NCBI GenBank assembly: GCA_031285685.1
Contig: JAITVS010000191.1
Span: 1-41,107, forward strand
Source of the DNA: Tannerella sp.
Lineage (GTDB): Bacteria; Bacteroidota; Bacteroidia; Bacteroidales; Tannerellaceae
Length of the DNA stretch: 41,107 nt
Direction of reading: 5' to 3'
In this document: piece after piece, positions 17,014 to 25,887 of the stretch
Numbering within the stretch: the first letter of the stretch is position 1
Layout: each line of letters opens with the position of its first letter
The notes under the pieces: model-generated
The model's input: the letters and a program-made list of their open reading frames with translations, nothing else
Told to the model about the DNA's origin: nothing
The model's database searches: none
Program-made: the position numbers and the translations under genes

Positions 17014-18405
17014 ATGGAGAAAGAAACCAAAGTGAAAGTAAAATGGAGTAAAGCGTTTTGGGTGGCAAATTTTGTTGAATTGCTTGAACGGGCCGCTTAC
17101 TATGGAGTTTTTATTGTAATCACATTATACCTCAGCCGGATCTTAGGATTTAACGATATACAAGCAGCAGCAATTGCCGGAACATTTTCCGCCTGTTTGT
17201 ATTTGTTGCCTACTTTCGCAGGAGCATTGGCCGATAAAATAGGATTCCGTAACTCCATGTTGCTGGCTTTTTCCCTCCTTACCATAGGATATGCAGGACT
17301 CGGCCTCTTCCCTACATTGCTAGAATCGTCGGGACTTGTGAAATACTCCATGACCACCGAATTTACGGGATTACTAGAAAATAATGTACGCTATGGGATT
17401 ATTCCGATTATGGCCCTGATTGTGATAGGAGGTTCCTTTATAAAAAGCGTCATCTCGGGGACGGTCGCCAAAGAAACAACACCGGAAAACAGAGCGAAAG
17501 GTTTTTCCATTTTTTATTCAATGGTAAACATCGGGGCATTCTCAGGCAAAACAATTGTGAAACCGCTTCGTGAAGCAATGGGTAACGAGGGATTAATCAC
17601 CCTGAATTATTTTTCCGCCACCATGACCCTCCTGGCTCTTATCGCCATCTTCTTTTTATACAAAAGTTCACAACATGCGGGCGAAGGAAAATCGTTCCGT
17701 CAGATCTGGAGAGCTTTCATAAAAGTATGTACAAACGGACGCTTAGTGATGCTGATCATTATCATTACAGGCTTTTGGATGGTTCAGCACCAGTTATATG
17801 CAACCATGCCCAAATATGTACTGCGCCTGGCCGGAGAAGGCGCTTCGCCGTCATGGTATGCAAACGTCAACCCTCTGGTCGTTGTACTGACCGTAAACCT
17901 GGTCACACAAATCATGAGTAAGCGGACAGCGCTCACATCCATGACGGTAGGAATGTTTATCATGCCGATTTCCGCACTGTGCATGTCATATGGAAATGTC
18001 CTGGATCCAAACCAGACAATCCTCAGCATGCATCCGGTCGCCTTTATGATGGTGGTTGGTATCGTATTCCAGGGTCTGGCAGAAACATTTATATCACCCC
18101 GTTTTCTCGAATATTTCTCGTTACAGGCTCCGAAAGGAGAAGAAGGCTTATATTTAGGGTTCAGCCATTTACACTCTTTCCTTTCGTCCATACTCGGCTT
18201 CGGTTTGTCCGGCTACCTGCTCGACAAATATTGTCCGGAACCGACACTGTTTTCATCCCATACGGAATGGGCCGCAGCCGCATCTAATGCCCATTATATC
18301 TGGTATTATTTCGGTGTAATCGCTTTGATCTCGGCAATCGCTTTGATCATTTACGGAAAAGTTACCCGATATATCGATCAGAAGAAAGGAACAGAACAAG
18401 TTTAA
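17014..18405 (+). CDS. Major facilitator transporter, POT/PTR2-like
   Basis: An inner-membrane transporter of 463 residues with about 12 predicted membrane segments. The first segment contains FVELLERAAYYGVFIVITLYL, which resembles the ExxER-x-YYG signature of proton-coupled oligopeptide transporters (POT/PTR2). DKIGFRNSMLLAFSLLTIGYAGLG is the usual MFS loop 2-3 region, and GISPRFLEYF-like sequence is present late in the protein (ETFISPRFLEYFSLQAPKGEEG). The substrate could be di/tripeptides or another small solute; the specificity motif is not complete enough to decide. The ATG at 17014 is chosen over an upstream TTG that lies inside the -7 box. Its stop codon overlaps the stop of the convergent sensor gene. 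Confidence 0.85.
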   Translation: MEKETKVKVKWSKAFWVANFVELLERAAYYGVFIVITLYLSRILGFNDIQAAAIAGTFSACLYLLPTFAGALADKIGFRNSMLLAFSLLTIGYAGLGLFPTLLESSGLVKYSMTTEFTGLLENNVRYGIIPIMALIVIGGSFIKSVISGTVAKETTPENRAKGFSIFYSMVNIGAFSGKTIVKPLREAMGNEGLITLNYFSATMTLLALIAIFFLYKSSQHAGEGKSFRQIWRAFIKVCTNGRLVMLIIIITGFWMVQHQLYATMPKYVLRLAGEGASPSWYANVNPLVVVLTVNLVTQIMSKRTALTSMTVGMFIMPISALCMSYGNVLDPNQTILSMHPVAFMMVVGIVFQGLAETFISPRFLEYFSLQAPKGEEGLYLGFSHLHSFLSSILGFGLSGYLLDKYCPEPTLFSSHTEWAAAASNAHYIWYYFGVIALISAIALIIYGKVTRYIDQKKGTEQV

Positions 18406-21400
18406 CCCATTTCTTTGATGAACTCCGAAGGTGATTTTCCATATTGTTTCTGAAAACAGGTTGAGAAATAAGCAGGAGAAGAAAATCCGACAAGGAATGC
18501 AATTTCATTGATCCTTTTTTCACCATCCTGCATTAACTGGACAGCTTTTTTCAAACGCGCCATACGTATAAAATCTACAGGTGAGAGGTCTGAAAGGCCT
18601 TTCACTTTACGATACAAGCTTGAGGCACTCATATTCATCTTACCGGCAATCATTTCCACACTAAGGTTTTCGTTGGCAAGGTTTTCTTCTATAGAAGCGT
18701 TCAGTTTCTGTATAAACTGATTATCAACAAGGGAAACGGCTAATGAAGAAGCCGGAGTCAACGGTTTCTCCAGATAAGATTGCCGAAGAAGCTCTCTGTT
18801 TTTCAACAGATTTCCGATCTGTGCAAAAAGATGCTCTAATGAAAACGGCTTTTCCATATAAGCATCAGCGCCTTCATTAAGGCCTGTTAAACGTGATTGC
18901 TGATTATGTTGCGCCGTTAAGAGGATGAGTGGTATATGACTGTATTGTACATCATTCTTGACCGTATTGCATAATTCAAAGCCATCCATGACAGGCATCA
19001 TAATATCGCTGACAATCAGACTTACATTGTTTTTCGACAAAATATCCAACGCTTCCCGGCCGTTTTCCGCTTCCAGGATTTCATATTCCAGACTTAACTC
19101 ACCGGATAAAAATTTACGCATATCAGGCTGATCCTCCACAATAAGTATAATCTGTTTGCCGGAAGTTACAGGAATCATTATTTCTGTAGATTGCGCGACG
19201 TTTTTTTGTGTCAAATCAAAATTGTAGTCTTCCTGCACAATGGGCAATGTCAACATAAACTGATTAAAACCTTCCGGTGTCTCCTGAAAGACAAGTGAAC
19301 CATGATGAAACTCAGCCAATGTACGCGATAGTGACAAACCGATACCGCTACCCTGCATATTCTCATTTTCCTTCAGCCTGTAAAACGGCGTAAAAATATT
19401 TTCCCGCTCTTTTTCCGGCACCAAAAAACCATTATTGACAACAGCCACCTGAAATGTTTGTTCCGTACCGTTTGTGACAGATAGTTTCAAGGCAATGTAA
19501 TTCGTTGAATATTTCAATGCATTTGTGAGCAGGTTTGTAATTATTTTTGTGAATGCATTGCGGTCGATATAGGCAAAAATGTGATTGTCGGAAATTTCGA
19601 TGTGTGTGTGTTTATTTTCATTCTGAAAAACCGGAATAAAAGGAACCAATATATTTTCCATCATAGCTGTTATATCCGTCTTTACAAAATTCAGGCGAAA
19701 ACCATGACTTTCCGTTTTTCTGAAATCAAGTAACTGATTACTCAGATCAAGCAATCGTTGTGTATTTTTCTCAATAATCTGCAGATTATGTTTCGTTACT
19801 TCCGTTCCGTCATCCGATTTTATAATCTTTTCCAATGGCGCTTTGATCAGTGTAAGAGGGGTACGGATTTCATGTGTGATAAACGTGAAAAACTGTATTT
19901 TGGCATTATATAATTCTTTGTCTTTTTCCACTTCAAAAAGTTCCTGATTCCGTTGAACCTTCATGAAAAGCTTCCGCTTCTTATATTTATAGAAAAAAAC
20001 AATACTGGTTACAATCACGAACCCGTAAAAAATAAAAGCTCCTATCGTGGCCCAGAACGGAGGAGTAATTACAATATGCAATATCTGTTCGTTATCCTGC
20101 CAAACATCATTAATATTCGTAGACCTGACCCTGAATATATATTTTCCGGGGGCAAGATTGGCAAAAGTGACTTCTTTATTTTTATCCATATAAATCCAGT
20201 CCTTATCCACACCATCCAACAAATAAGAATATTTGACGGCATCAGGTGAAGTATACGCCGGGGCAATATAAGAAATAATAAATGTAGACGAATTGTATGG
20301 CAATTTAAGTGTATAAGGCTTATCCGAAACAGGTTGCAATAAATGATTTTGTGAAGTATCGTGTGTCTGAATACGCGTGATATGAAGTTCCGGCGAATAT
20401 GAATCATTTATGAATTGCCTGGGATTAAAAGAAATCATTCCGCGAACAGTTCCCATATAGATGGTTCCTGACGGATCCTTATAGGAGGAGGAATAATTAA
20501 ATTGTGTTTCATGCAAGCCATCGGAACCGGTATATGTGTGCATTACATACGTTTCAGGATTAAATCGTACCAACCCGTTTGCCGTTGATATCCAGAAAAT
20601 ACCGTCTTCATCTTCTACAATTCTGTAAATCATATTACTTGGCAGTCCGTCATCAGTCGTTATCCGGTTAAAAGAATCCGTATTTTTATCGTAAAGCGAA
20701 AAACCATAAACCGTAGTAATCCATATACGCCCTTTGGAATCCTCAAAAACGGATGTTGTATTTGAACTGCCTAACCCCGGCTTTTGAGATTCGGGTGATT
20801 TGACATATCGATATGCCGGAACATCCTCCTCCGTATCTGATTTCGGAGGCACATATTTATACAGTCCGTTATCTGTCGAGACCCATATATTTCCTTCATG
20901 GTCTTCCAGAATTTGTCTCGCCAGATTTTCAACACCTTTCCATTTGGAAAAAGTATTTGTTTTTTTATCGAATAAGAAAACTCCGGCAAAGGTTCCTACA
21001 AGGAACTCATCATTACGGGTTCTGTAAAAGCATAAAACAAAATCGGAGGCCAGTTGATTGTTTGTATTTGATTGTGTGAAATGCCGGAGAATTTTCCGGG
21101 TCGGAATATGCATCAGCTCAATGCCTTTATTAAAAGAACCGATCCACAAGGTGTCTCCATCCGGATATAGACCATGAATATTTGTGGCCGCCAGTTTCCG
21201 TTCTTCATTCAATAATGAATAGTTAACCATTTTATTTGTCTTAAGGTTAAAACAGTTGACACCATTATCCTCCGTTCCAAGCCACAAATTGCCATATTGA
21301 TCCGGATGTATTTCACGGATGGTATTCCCTAACATACCGGTATGGGTTTTTCCTCCGATATAGTAGGTGAAATTTTTATAACTCCTCGGCAAATAATTAA

Positions 21401-22376
21401 TACCTCCGAAATAAGTACCTACCCAAATACCTCCTTCCCGGTCTTTTGTGAGGGTATAAACAGCATTATCCGCAATTGCATAATTATTGGTCAATGACTT
21501 CCGCAGATTTACAACAGACTTATCAATCAGGTTATATATATAAATCCCCGATTCCGACGCAATCCAATATACATTTGTATTATATTGCATAATAGAACGA
21601 ACCTGTATCTCCGGAATAACTGTTTCCAGAAGCCTTCTTCCGGAATGATACATCAATAAACCTTCCGACTTCGTTCCGATAAGAAAACCCACCTGAGGAA
21701 TTTCTTTTATGAAACTGATTGTATTCAAATCATTATTTACAAAATCACGTATTGTAAGTAATTGAATAAAATTTTCCGCCTCCGGATTATAAATAAACAG
21801 AGAAGAGGTGTCTGCGAAAACAGGGTCGCCATTTTCCGTTATCGTCATCGTTAGGGGAGTGAATTTATACTTATCCGAAGGAAATATTTTAGACGATTGA
21901 TCCTTCGCATTATATCTTAATAAATGAAAGGAGTTTCGCATCCAGATATTTCCGTTTTTGTCTTCACATATTTGATCCGCATAATAGCTTGATAACTGCG
22001 GATCAGGAATAAAAGAACGGAAAGATCCGGATCCGGATTCATAATCATAATAACAAACCCCATTCCGGGTACATATCCATATTTTCCCCGAAAAATCTTC
22101 ATAAATACTAAAAACATGATCATTCAAAAGAGTTTCACCGGTATTTACTTTCGCATTGTAACGAAAATTCTGAAAAGCATAACCGTCAAACCTATTCAGG
22201 CCTTCATCCGTACCAAACCACATAAATCCTTTTTTATCCTGTAAAGAGCAATAGACCGTATTATTTGATAAACCGTCTTTATTCGTATAATGCCTGAAAT
22301 AAAAATTTTCATCGTTATCCGCATGAGAATTAAATAGGACCGAAAATAAAAAAACAAAGATTACTTGTGTTTTCAT
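18402..22376 (-). CDS. Hybrid two-component system regulator (HTCS) of the polysaccharide utilisation locus
   Basis: A one-protein sensor-regulator of 1324 residues that should detect a glycan fragment in the periplasm and switch on the divergent susCD genes. The order is: signal peptide (MKTQVIFVFLFSVLFNSHA), two seven-bladed reg_prop propellers (about 25-690, with repeated W-x-GT and DxxGxIW motifs), Y_Y_Y domain (about 700-765), one transmembrane helix (about 779-797), HisKA with the phospho-acceptor in FFTFITHEIRTPLTLIK (about 834), HATPase (GSGIGLSLS), receiver (VEDQPDMRKF, SDIMMPVMDG with Asp about 1123), and a C-terminal AraC-type HTH (FLVGFSSPAYFSTCFQKQYG). All key phosphotransfer residues are present. 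The ATG at 22376 is preferred over an upstream TTG at 22412. It stands beside the SusCD genes, as PUL regulators do. Confidence 0.95.
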   Translation of the reverse strand: MKTQVIFVFLFSVLFNSHADNDENFYFRHYTNKDGLSNNTVYCSLQDKKGFMWFGTDEGLNRFDGYAFQNFRYNAKVNTGETLLNDHVFSIYEDFSGKIWICTRNGVCYYDYESGSGSFRSFIPDPQLSSYYADQICEDKNGNIWMRNSFHLLRYNAKDQSSKIFPSDKYKFTPLTMTITENGDPVFADTSSLFIYNPEAENFIQLLTIRDFVNNDLNTISFIKEIPQVGFLIGTKSEGLLMYHSGRRLLETVIPEIQVRSIMQYNTNVYWIASESGIYIYNLIDKSVVNLRKSLTNNYAIADNAVYTLTKDREGGIWVGTYFGGINYLPRSYKNFTYYIGGKTHTGMLGNTIREIHPDQYGNLWLGTEDNGVNCFNLKTNKMVNYSLLNEERKLAATNIHGLYPDGDTLWIGSFNKGIELMHIPTRKILRHFTQSNTNNQLASDFVLCFYRTRNDEFLVGTFAGVFLFDKKTNTFSKWKGVENLARQILEDHEGNIWVSTDNGLYKYVPPKSDTEEDVPAYRYVKSPESQKPGLGSSNTTSVFEDSKGRIWITTVYGFSLYDKNTDSFNRITTDDGLPSNMIYRIVEDEDGIFWISTANGLVRFNPETYVMHTYTGSDGLHETQFNYSSSYKDPSGTIYMGTVRGMISFNPRQFINDSYSPELHITRIQTHDTSQNHLLQPVSDKPYTLKLPYNSSTFIISYIAPAYTSPDAVKYSYLLDGVDKDWIYMDKNKEVTFANLAPGKYIFRVRSTNINDVWQDNEQILHIVITPPFWATIGAFIFYGFVIVTSIVFFYKYKKRKLFMKVQRNQELFEVEKDKELYNAKIQFFTFITHEIRTPLTLIKAPLEKIIKSDDGTEVTKHNLQIIEKNTQRLLDLSNQLLDFRKTESHGFRLNFVKTDITAMMENILVPFIPVFQNENKHTHIEISDNHIFAYIDRNAFTKIITNLLTNALKYSTNYIALKLSVTNGTEQTFQVAVVNNGFLVPEKERENIFTPFYRLKENENMQGSGIGLSLSRTLAEFHHGSLVFQETPEGFNQFMLTLPIVQEDYNFDLTQKNVAQSTEIMIPVTSGKQIILIVEDQPDMRKFLSGELSLEYEILEAENGREALDILSKNNVSLIVSDIMMPVMDGFELCNTVKNDVQYSHIPLILLTAQHNQQSRLTGLNEGADAYMEKPFSLEHLFAQIGNLLKNRELLRQSYLEKPLTPASSLAVSLVDNQFIQKLNASIEENLANENLSVEMIAGKMNMSASSLYRKVKGLSDLSPVDFIRMARLKKAVQLMQDGEKRINEIAFLVGFSSPAYFSTCFQKQYGKSPSEFIKEMG

Positions 22377-22409
22377 AATAATAATAATACACGATAGTTT
22401 AGATCGACA

Positions 22410-22425
22410 CAAATGTACAAAAATA
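22410..22425 (-). promoter_or_regulatory. Two tandem -7 boxes for the HTCS gene
   Basis: On the minus strand TATTTTTG (22425-22418) and TACATTTG (22417-22410) lie directly end to end, 34-49 bp before the ATG at 22376. Either could serve; no -33 box at the standard spacing is clear. Confidence 0.4.
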
Positions 22426-22515
22426 TGACAGACAAAAACAGGAATAAATTATCCCTGTAAAAAACCACTTTTGTAATGCATTAAAAATGAAAGTTTTTTT
22501 TATTTGTTTGCATTA

Positions 22516-22545
22516 ATTTTGAAAGATTTTGAAGGATTTTTGAAT
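22516..22545 (+). promoter_or_regulatory. Three tandem 10-bp repeats, candidate HTCS operator
   Basis: ATTTTGAAAG, ATTTTGAAGG and ATTTTTGAAT follow one another without gaps, so all three face the same side of the helix. They end 21 bp before a -7 box of the susC gene. This is a natural place for the AraC-type output domain of the divergent HTCS to bind. The assignment rests on position and repetition. Confidence 0.5.
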
Positions 22546-22566
22546 GTACTTACTGCTTCCGTTACT

Positions 22567-22574
22567 TAATTTTG
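22567..22574 (+). promoter_or_regulatory. Candidate -7 box of the susC-susD operon
   Basis: TAATTTTG followed by T fits TAnnTTTG. The nearest TTTG upstream (22539-22542) is 24 bp away, longer than the usual 19-21, as expected for an activator-dependent promoter. The resulting leader of about 170 nt contains two small stem-loops (about 22632-22645 and 22680-22696) and a 12-codon open frame from 22626. Confidence 0.4.
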
Positions 22575-22749
22575 TCCATCATTTTTAAATATCATTAAGA
22601 TTTCTAATATAATATTAATACAATCATGAAAAAAGCATCTGCTTTGGCATTCAACACCAGTTAACAAAATTGAATTTATTCAGCATGGAAATTGCTGGAT
22701 CGGAAAAGAGCATCTTACTCAATTGTTAAACACTTAATTACCTTTTATT

Positions 22750-25700
22750 ATGAAAAAAATGAAAGTAAAATTTCTCTATTTATTATTGTTGGGATTGTCA
22801 ATGAACATTTTCTTCGTTTCATCCGCGTTCTCCCAACAAAACGTATCCGGAACCATCATGGACGAAAGCGGGGAAGCGATCATCGGCGCCAATGTTGTTG
22901 AAACAGGTTCCACAACGAATGGTACCATAACCGACATGGACGGAAAATTCACACTGAGTGTAGCCGGTACGAATGCTTCACTAACCGTCTCCTATATCGG
23001 TTATCAATCCATCACCTATCCGCTTAACGGACAAACAAATGTGACGATCATCCTAAAAGAAGATTTACAAAACCTGGACGAAGTAGTCGTTGTAGGATAC
23101 GGGGTTGTCAGGAAGCGTGACTTAACAGGATCAGTCGCTTCGGTAAAAGGAGATAAAATACAGGAAGTTGCCGCAACCAATCCCTTAGATGCTTTGCAAG
23201 GTCGGGCTGCCGGCGTATCGGTGATGCAAACCAGTGCTACACCGGGCGGAGGAACATCCATCCGAATCCGCGGAAACAGATCTTTAAAAGCAGATAACGG
23301 GCCTTTATACGTTGTTGATGGTATTCCGCTTGCAGGTGTATTGGGCGACAATAAATCGACCGGCTTAGAAGATATCAATCCGTCCGACATCGAATCCATG
23401 GAAATTCTGAAAGATGCTTCCGCAACAGCAATCTATGGATCCCGCGGGGCAAACGGAGTCATCCTGATTACTACCAAAAAAGGAAAAGCCGGCAGAACGG
23501 AAATCAGCTATAACGGTTACTTCGGATTACAGGAAGCCACCCGGGTGGTAGACGTTTTCAACGGAGCCGAATGGATTGAAATGGTACGCGAAGCAAACCG
23601 CGCCACCACAAAAACAACTCCTTATCCGCTGAAACCGTCTTTAGACAGTGACCGGAAAATCGGCTATTTCACAGCGGCTCCGGATGTATGGAGTAAAATC
23701 GAAAACAGTTATGATGCCGACGGAAACTGGCATCCCGAGTGGGTTCAGGATAACGACTGGATGGGGCACGCTTTACAAACTGCCCCGATGCAAAACCACG
23801 AGGTAAGTGTCCGGGGAGGTTCGGAACAGCTTCAGATGGCTGCGTCGGCAACTTATTTCAGTCAGGATGGTATCGTAAAAGGACAGGATTATCAACGCTA
23901 TTCGATCCGTTTTAATTTTAACTGGCAATTGAACGACTATGTGAAAATCGGAGGAAACACACAATTCTCCCATTCCGACAGAACACCGGGAAACAACCTT
24001 TATCAGGACACGAGGCTCATTTATCCCTTGTGCGACATTTTTGACGAAAACGGAAATTACACAACCAGTCGTCCGGGTAACGACCCACAGTTATGGAACC
24101 AATTCCTGAATCTGGAAAACAAGAAAAGAGAAATGAAAAGAGACCGCTTCACCGGAAGTTATTATTTAGAGGCGAAATTACCCTTTGATGTAATCTACCG
24201 GACCAATGTGGGGATCGAGATCAGTCCTTATACAAATAATGAATTTTTCGGCAGATGGGGATCCGACCGTGCCGGCGCAAGTGAGGCCCGGGCAATCAAC
24301 AGGGCGGAAAACCGCCGTACCTACACATGGGAAAACATGTTGATGTATAATAAACAAATCAATCAGGACCATAGCCTCGGAGTTACACTGATGCAATCTA
24401 TCCAGCAGGATACCGAAGAAAAAAACGCAATTGAGGTAAGGGATCTTCCATACGAAAACCAGTTATGGTATAATGTAGGTTCTGCACAAACAATCGACAA
24501 GGTCTCCAGCGACTATATCCGTTGGCGGTTAGCCTCCTTCATGGGCCGTGTGAATTATAACTTCAAAGACAAATACTTGTTGACCGTTTCTGCCCGTTAC
24601 GATGGTTCCTCCCGTCTGGCGGAAGGTCATAAATGGGTATTGTTTCCTTCGGCTGCCCTCGCATGGCGTATCAATGAAGAGTCTTTTCTGAGAAATGTAG
24701 AGGTATTAAGTAACCTGAAACTGAGAGTCGGCTACGGTATAACCGGAAATACCGCCATTGATCCTTACAAAACGCAAGGTAGTCTGGAATACGGGCGTTA
24801 TACATACGCTTCTAACGGCGTTTTATCTTTCTACCAGAAGGAAATGCCGAATCCATATCTGACATGGGAAAAGACGTCACAATGGAACGCCGGTATCGAT
24901 TTTGGCTTTTTCAATGGCCGTGTCGGCGGTGTAATTGATGTATATCAACAAAACACGAATGATCTTCTGATGGAAAGACAACTTCCTATCGTTTCCGGCT
25001 TCCCTGACGTAACATCCAATATCGGAAAAATCCGTAACAGAGGAATCGAAATCACAATTAACACGGTAAACATAGATAATAAAAATTTCAAATGGAATAC
25101 TGACTTTATGTTTGCAACCAATAAAGAAGAAATCACGGAACTATACAACGGAAAAGAAGATGATCCGGGAAATAGCTGGTTCATCGGAGAGCCGGTAAAA
25201 GTATTTTACGACTATAAATCCGATGGTATCTGGCAATTGGAAGATAAAGAAGAATTAGAAAAGTGGGGAGGTATATTCAAACCGGGTGACATCAAAATAG
25301 TCGACAAAAACGGAGATTATAAAATCACAGCGGACGACCGTTTCATTCTCGGCCAGGTAGAACCTAAACTGACGTTGAGTATGAGCAATTATTTCTATTA
25401 TAAGAACTTCGACCTCAACTTCTTCCTGAACGGAGCCTTCGGACAGATGAGAAAATTCAACAGCGGCCTGAGATTGAGCGGCCGGTACAATGGAGCCAAG
25501 GTCAATTACTGGCGGATTACCGGAGAAGATGAAAACGGAAACCTGATCAGCAACAAAAGCAATGAAGCGCCACGCCCCAATATCGACTTTGAAAATCCAA
25601 GCTATATTGATGCGCTTTATTATCAAAAAGCATCTTTTGTCCGCCTGAAAAGTGTGACTTTAGGCTACAATCTGCCGAAAAATATAACCCATAAATTAGG

Positions 25701-25857
25701 TATCAGCAAACTTAGAATTTACGGATCCGTCGACAATGTATTCATAATAACCGATTATACCGGCATCGACCCTGAATTAGGGAACAAAGACGACAATCTT
25801 GAGTTTAATGAACCCATGCCGAGAACATACCGTGTAGGGCTTAATCTGACTTTCTAA
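22750..25857 (+). CDS. SusC/RagA TonB-dependent outer-membrane transporter
   Basis: The outer-membrane importer of the polysaccharide utilisation locus, 1035 residues. A signal peptide (1 to about 29, ending SSAFSQ) is followed directly by a carboxypeptidase-regulatory-like domain (about 32-104, VSGTIMDESGEAIIGANVVE). Then come the SusC signature LDEVVVVGYG (109-118), the plug domain (about 120-235, with NPLDALQGRAAGVSV, PLYVVDGIPL and AIYGSRGANGVILITTKKG), and the beta-barrel, which ends in RTYRVGLNLTF. There is no STN domain, so this receptor is not of the sigma/anti-sigma signalling kind, unlike the one at the left of the window. It is paired with susD 30 bp downstream. Control is probably by the divergent HTCS. 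The start is Met1 or Met4. Confidence 0.96.
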   Translation: MKKMKVKFLYLLLLGLSMNIFFVSSAFSQQNVSGTIMDESGEAIIGANVVETGSTTNGTITDMDGKFTLSVAGTNASLTVSYIGYQSITYPLNGQTNVTIILKEDLQNLDEVVVVGYGVVRKRDLTGSVASVKGDKIQEVAATNPLDALQGRAAGVSVMQTSATPGGGTSIRIRGNRSLKADNGPLYVVDGIPLAGVLGDNKSTGLEDINPSDIESMEILKDASATAIYGSRGANGVILITTKKGKAGRTEISYNGYFGLQEATRVVDVFNGAEWIEMVREANRATTKTTPYPLKPSLDSDRKIGYFTAAPDVWSKIENSYDADGNWHPEWVQDNDWMGHALQTAPMQNHEVSVRGGSEQLQMAASATYFSQDGIVKGQDYQRYSIRFNFNWQLNDYVKIGGNTQFSHSDRTPGNNLYQDTRLIYPLCDIFDENGNYTTSRPGNDPQLWNQFLNLENKKREMKRDRFTGSYYLEAKLPFDVIYRTNVGIEISPYTNNEFFGRWGSDRAGASEARAINRAENRRTYTWENMLMYNKQINQDHSLGVTLMQSIQQDTEEKNAIEVRDLPYENQLWYNVGSAQTIDKVSSDYIRWRLASFMGRVNYNFKDKYLLTVSARYDGSSRLAEGHKWVLFPSAALAWRINEESFLRNVEVLSNLKLRVGYGITGNTAIDPYKTQGSLEYGRYTYASNGVLSFYQKEMPNPYLTWEKTSQWNAGIDFGFFNGRVGGVIDVYQQNTNDLLMERQLPIVSGFPDVTSNIGKIRNRGIEITINTVNIDNKNFKWNTDFMFATNKEEITELYNGKEDDPGNSWFIGEPVKVFYDYKSDGIWQLEDKEELEKWGGIFKPGDIKIVDKNGDYKITADDRFILGQVEPKLTLSMSNYFYYKNFDLNFFLNGAFGQMRKFNSGLRLSGRYNGAKVNYWRITGEDENGNLISNKSNEAPRPNIDFENPSYIDALYYQKASFVRLKSVTLGYNLPKNITHKLGISKLRIYGSVDNVFIITDYTGIDPELGNKDDNLEFNEPMPRTYRVGLNLTF

Positions 25858-25887
25858 TTGTAGAACAACATTTAAAATAAATGATTT

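Noticed and set aside
22626-22664. 12-codon open frame (MKKASALAFNTS) in the susC leader
   Set aside because: It is too short to judge and has no attenuator-like features such as runs of a regulatory codon; kept only as a note in the promoter entry.
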